From NCBI GenBank assembly GCA_944326225.1, contig CALVDI010000016.1:1-43610 (forward strand): DNA of 43,610 bases. The letters run 5' to 3'. This stretch comes from an uncultured Bacteroidales bacterium. Lineage in GTDB: Bacteria; Bacteroidota; Bacteroidia; Bacteroidales; UBA932. Each line of letters starts with the position of its first letter. Within the stretch, counting starts at the first letter, position 1. The notes beneath the pieces are model-generated. The model was given only the letters and a program-made list of their open reading frames with translations. It did no database searches and was not told the DNA's origin. The position numbers were made by a program, and so were the translations under genes. Of the stretch, positions 41,301 to 43,610 are shown piece by piece.

Positions 41301-41802
41301 CGGCGGACACGGCTTCGGCAAGCTCGGAGACGAGAACATCTACCACAACGAGTTCATCCAGACCTGTACGTGTTTCTGCTGTTCACATGTGGACGAATTC
41401 AATACCAACAAGGCCAGGGGCTGGTTTGAGAATCTTTCCCTTTCCGGCGACATGTACGAGGTGCCCTGGTCGCATCTGATATTCGACCCGCAGTATTCCA
41501 ACTTGGTGGACATCTACGAGGGTGGCTTCATGCACATGCGCGGAGTCTTCCGCTCCGAGCCCAACAGCTGCATGAACAACAACGTGCCCTACTTCTCGGC
41601 CATCTCCCGCGAGGCCATCGTCAAGCGCATCATGGAGTATGCCGGAGAGCCTTACTCCTTCGAGGACTTCAAGGCCCGCGACGTGCTCGACGCATCCACC
41701 GCCGGTGTGTCCAGGTCTTCAGCCGCCGGTTTCGTGGAATATCCGGCATCCAACAGACAGCACAACCCCGTGTATATGGGTGAGAAACCAGTACTGAGAT
41801 AA
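38371..41802 (+). CDS. Fimbrillin / BspA-type LRR / BACON / M64 peptidase fusion lipoprotein
   Basis: A 1143-residue lipoprotein (lipobox AALVSC). Domains in order: fimbrillin-like module, residues 20-290 (GGYEASDFLWGKAG, AVVVPQSVA, LHKFTIEI); an LRR cap (GTLKECITAAGKDYTRIKNL); about 13 BspA-type LRR units, residues 390-700, with the AFxxC pattern; a BACON domain, about 720-800 (WSVESAPEWVSVEPSSGTG); and an M64-type metallopeptidase, about 805-1110. The metal site reads QHEAGGHGFGKLGDE (HEAGGH at 975-980), followed by CSHVDEFNTNK, YEVPWSHLIFDP and CMNNNVPYFS. M64 includes the IgA protease of Clostridium ramosum. HEAGGH is one residue longer than canonical HExxH. The LRR-coding part is far more AT-rich than the rest. 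A cell-surface, ligand-targeted protease is inferred. Confidence 0.88.
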   Translation: MKTRNILLTGLMAAALVSCTADADRQGPAPESPDGLIPVELFNEISQVAVTRVNDEGFCDGDAVGIYVVNYENGAPGQLLVERNQGDNVRYTYDEANMKWVPESPVYFKDKKTPVDIYGYYPYGVPESVEAYSFEVQKDQSTEAANGQLGGYEASDFLWGKAGNIAPTSSRIPVKFQHRMAGVLVTLIEGTGFEAGEYAGLDKAVLVTNTVRTATIDLSTGEVTPTGDVPATGTVPYSRNGEFRAVVVPQSVAASTPLFSITVGGIPYVFRKDEAFTYNAGKLHKFTIEISKKSQSGLEFKLIGESITAWEADNISHDGEAREYVLIDCPEPGTLKECITAAGKDYTRIKNLKVTGTIDANDFFFMRDDMTALQSINLQTVKIAAVDNYAANEIPSAAFQGKTTLVRFVFPENILKIGYSAFSGTNLSGSLTLPNSIAEISYGAFEECPFGGTLTLPKSLKIIQSSAFSSCGFQGSLNIPESVIYIGDGAFWQCSGFTGRLNLPNNLEYLGSSVFYECSGFTGSITIPNKITEIGSHLFWCCSGLNGTLTLSDNVVVINEYAFYDCEFRGTLILPESLLVIGNGAFSGIFSGNKFSGTLILSESLTYLGEGAFEGCSRFNGVLEIPKEIVSIPSNAFHGCSQLQGVVLSKNTEFVAEGAFENCFQLNSIVCNAINPPQLAESAFNGVAKDNFTVEVPEASVASYSVAPGWKEFRRISAHHDFSISRNLFRTLNASDSKILVLRAPSGEAWSVESAPEWVSVEPSSGTGKVEVTVTVDELAEGSGYREGEVVFLLDGKDYRTRTKVEQYDYQYGDGDVLTHQTASVGAGVDIVFMGDCFDAKDIAEGNYLNAMNEAVEHYFAVEPYKTYRDYFNVYTVFGLSPDSGVGDMNTIREARFGSAYALGGITPDETVCFEYACKAPTVSEADISRTLVVLIENTSDYGGITYMWGDGSAIACCPMSTDVYPYDFRGLIQHEAGGHGFGKLGDENIYHNEFIQTCTCFCCSHVDEFNTNKARGWFENLSLSGDMYEVPWSHLIFDPQYSNLVDIYEGGFMHMRGVFRSEPNSCMNNNVPYFSAISREAIVKRIMEYAGEPYSFEDFKARDVLDASTAGVSRSSAAGFVEYPASNRQHNPVYMGEKPVLR
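39525..40295 (+). other. AT-rich LRR-coding cassette inside the fusion gene
   Basis: Codon use switches abruptly from GC-rich (GCC, GGC, CTC) to AT-rich (TTA, ATA, AAA, GAA) near 39525, and back near 40295, within one open frame. Partial internal repeats such as TCTGGATTTACAGG occur at both about 39854 and 39928. This suggests an LRR block acquired or exchanged by recombination. Confidence 0.7.
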
Positions 41803-41815
41803 AACAGACAGAATT

Positions 41816-42727
41816 ATGAAAAAGTATATTGCAACACTTATTGCCCTTTCGGCAATCCTCTCCTGCGATGTGCGCGAGGCAGCCCGGACTCCCCAGGAGC
41901 CTGAGGCTCCGCAGCGCGAGGAGGGCGTGATGTATTTCGAGCCCATGTATCCGGGCAGTACCAAGGCCACGGAGACCGCTTTCGAGCAGGGCGATGTCAT
42001 CGGACTTTATGTCACCGACTATCAGGGTGAGACCGCTCCGCCGCTTCAGATCTCCGGCAACTGGGCCAACAATGTATCCGCCACTTTTGACGGCACGTCA
42101 TGGCTCACCTCCAAGAAGATATTCTGGGGCGAGGGCCTGATGGATGTCTACGGCTACTATCCCTACATGACTCCGGTCTCGATAGACGAACAGCCTTTCT
42201 CCGTGGCCCTGGACCAGTCCGTACCGGAAGGTGACGGCCGGCTCAGCGGCTACGAGGCCAGCGACTTCCTCTGGGGCAAGGTCTCCGGCGTGGAGCAGAC
42301 CGCGACCGCGACCGTCGAGCTCCAGTTCCGCCACTGCCTGAGCAAGTTCGTGATACAGATGGTCAAGGGCCCGTCCTACGAGGGCGACTTTCCCGAGGAC
42401 GCTGAGGTCTACATCCACAGCACCGTGCCCACGGCCACTATTGACTTCACCACCGGCTCGGTGACCAAGGACCTCTTCGGCGAGATGGCCACCATCAAGG
42501 CCCGCAAGGTCAATGACAGTACCTTTGAGGCCATCATCGTGCCCCAGCGGCTCGACACCCGCCGGCCCTTCATTGAGATCATCGCCGGCGGCATCTCCTA
42601 CCTGCTCGAGGATACCTTCCAGTTCAAGCCGGGGATGCAGCACACCCTCTCCCTGACGATCAACTCCAACCCCGACCAGATCGAGATCGAAATCGGCGGT
42701 GACATCGAGGACGGCGACTGGAACTGA
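41816..42727 (+). CDS. Fimbrillin-like (Mfa-like) lipoprotein
   Basis: A 303-residue lipoprotein (lipobox AILSC, Cys17). It shares several segments with the fusion protein's first module: GDVIGLYVTDY, VYGYYPYMTPVS, SGYEASDFLWGKVSGV, RHCLSKFVIQMV, EAIIVPQRLD, and the C-terminal QHTLSLTINSNPDQIEIEIGG. At the DNA level the YEASDFLWGK region is nearly identical to that of the upstream gene, pointing to duplication. It starts 13 bp after the fusion gene and is probably co-transcribed and displayed with it. Confidence 0.87.
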   Translation: MKKYIATLIALSAILSCDVREAARTPQEPEAPQREEGVMYFEPMYPGSTKATETAFEQGDVIGLYVTDYQGETAPPLQISGNWANNVSATFDGTSWLTSKKIFWGEGLMDVYGYYPYMTPVSIDEQPFSVALDQSVPEGDGRLSGYEASDFLWGKVSGVEQTATATVELQFRHCLSKFVIQMVKGPSYEGDFPEDAEVYIHSTVPTATIDFTTGSVTKDLFGEMATIKARKVNDSTFEAIIVPQRLDTRRPFIEIIAGGISYLLEDTFQFKPGMQHTLSLTINSNPDQIEIEIGGDIEDGDWN

Positions 42728-42775
42728 TTCCACTGCCTACTTTGGTCACATTTTTAACCATTAATATTTAAAGTT

Positions 42776-43507
42776 ATGGCATTCAGATCAAGCACTCATC
42801 CTTTGATGTCTCAGTTACGCAATGACATAGATGCCTTTATGCGTACAAATTCAGATCTGCTCTTCAATGAATGTGAATTGCAGATACGGCTAACCAATCA
42901 TTTGGACAACAGCGGTCACTACGATAAAGTGTATGTGGAATACGCTGTGCCGATAAAAGAACTGCATCAGCGCAATCCCGCACTTCTAAACGGAGCCTCA
43001 TTCCCATGGAAAAGTAATCTGTATGTAGATATTGTTGTGGAGAAAGACGGTAAATTTGCCGCCGTTGAACTGAAATATGCGACATATCCGGTCAACCATA
43101 CGATAACCCGTTTCGGCCAGCCCCTGTTGTCTGGCAGTCTGATTATAAAGAATCAGGCCGCCATAGACATCAAGATGTACGATTATTGGAAAGATGTACG
43201 GCGCATAGAGGTCCTGCGTCAATACTATCCTACCTTAGTAGGAGGCATCGCATTGCTGGTTACAAATACCGCCACATTCTGGAATGGCCCAAGAGCAGGT
43301 GTCAATTATGCGGCATTTTCCACTCGTCAGGGCAGTACTGTCGGACCGGGCGTGTTGAGTTGGGGACAAAAAACAGCTCCTAAACTTGTCAGTGACCATC
43401 CTGATTTCATGCTGCAGAATGGATATACTTGTAATTGGGGTAATACAGCAATACCTGTACTGACTCTTGCCGGAGTTCCTTTCCGATATCTGCTGACAGT
43501 GATTTAA
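42776..43507 (+). CDS. PD-(D/E)XK nuclease-like protein of unknown function
   Basis: A 243-residue soluble protein. A core pattern of the PD-(D/E)XK nuclease fold is visible: Asp85 in NLYVDIVV, and Glu98 and Lys100 in FAAVELKYATY, on consecutive strands joined by a short turn (EKDGK). An upstream helix with acidic residues (LLFNECELQIRL, Glu32 and Glu34) could supply the first ligand. A later segment, TLVGGIALLVTNTATFW, fits the next strand. The C-terminal 90 residues are unrecognised. Composition is more AT-rich than the fimbrillin genes 48 bp upstream, so it may be a separate, acquired gene. DNA cleavage, perhaps in defence or mobile-element biology, is inference. Confidence 0.65.
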   Translation: MAFRSSTHPLMSQLRNDIDAFMRTNSDLLFNECELQIRLTNHLDNSGHYDKVYVEYAVPIKELHQRNPALLNGASFPWKSNLYVDIVVEKDGKFAAVELKYATYPVNHTITRFGQPLLSGSLIIKNQAAIDIKMYDYWKDVRRIEVLRQYYPTLVGGIALLVTNTATFWNGPRAGVNYAAFSTRQGSTVGPGVLSWGQKTAPKLVSDHPDFMLQNGYTCNWGNTAIPVLTLAGVPFRYLLTVI

Positions 43508-43563
43508 GGCATCAATCAGCCGCGTATTTTAATCTGTAACTTCCGATGATTTACGGTATACAC

Positions 43564-43600
43564 GAAGGCGAGGCTCCGGATATTTCGGAGGCTCGCCTTC
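43564..43600 (+). terminator. Strong hairpin at the right edge, possible terminator
   Basis: GAAGGCGAGGCTCCG (43564-43578) pairs with CGGAGGCTCGCCTTC (43586-43600) with one mismatch and a 7-nt loop. Only a short AATTG follows and the window ends, so terminator function is uncertain. Confidence 0.5.
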
Positions 43601-43610
43601 AATTGTGGAG

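Overview
The window is a chromosomal segment from a member of the Bacteroidales with roughly balanced base composition. I cannot fix the genus, though a Rikenellaceae/Alistipes-like or related uncultured lineage would fit. The evidence is the repeated use of the Bacteroidetes -7 promoter element TAnnTTTG a few bases before start codons, the near absence of Shine-Dalgarno sequences, and lineage families: the GlsA/GlsB glycine-lipid acyltransferases, GLPGLI, DUF4837, DUF3667, fimbrillin-like lipoproteins, BACON and BspA-type LRR domains, and an Mpi-like serine invertase. Almost every gene was named from motifs read in its translation; no database search was possible.

Layout. 1-263: end of a 23S rRNA gene, a 5S rRNA gene and its terminator. 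261-10690: an Mpi-type invertase, an Smr-domain protein, a membrane-anchored PHP protein, glmS, a zinc-ribbon protein, a short Ssb, cysS with an overlapping membrane protein, an OsmC protein, miaB, and a two-gene lipoprotein/SPOR operon. 10665-15264: glsB and glsA (membrane glycine lipids), divergent rpoN (sigma-54), upp and radC. 15333-17264: a minus-strand translation cluster in the transcription order tRNA-Glu(CTC), gltX, tRNA-Glu(TTC), rpsT, with two near-identical tRNA and promoter copies. 17289-21687: an envelope operon (M23 peptidase, dxr, rseP, DUF4837 lipoprotein). 21725-24169: ruvX, def and a phosphohexomutase.

24184-31130 is more AT-rich accessory DNA. It holds a compact six-gene minus-strand operon: CxxC thioredoxin-like lipoprotein, small cysteine-containing NVEALA-like exported protein, GLPGLI protein, propeller lipoprotein, a dedicated signal peptidase I, and a TonB-receptor-like outer-membrane barrel. 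Every product is predicted to be exported or membrane-bound. The set looks like a self-contained system for maturing and moving (or sensing) a small disulfide-bonded peptide, and is my best candidate for an undescribed system. About 1 kb with no convincing gene lies behind it.

31131-35584 carries rpsP-rimM, an SDR-VOC pair and a DUF3667 membrane protein. 35912-37036 is a Fic protein whose promoter region and whose Fic-HTH linker codons carry the same 12-bp repeat at 21-22 bp spacing. 37436-42727 is a three-gene surface lipoprotein operon: two fimbrillin-like proteins flank a 1143-residue fimbrillin/LRR/BACON/M64-peptidase fusion whose LRR cassette is strikingly AT-rich. The window closes with a PD-(D/E)XK-like nuclease candidate and a strong hairpin.
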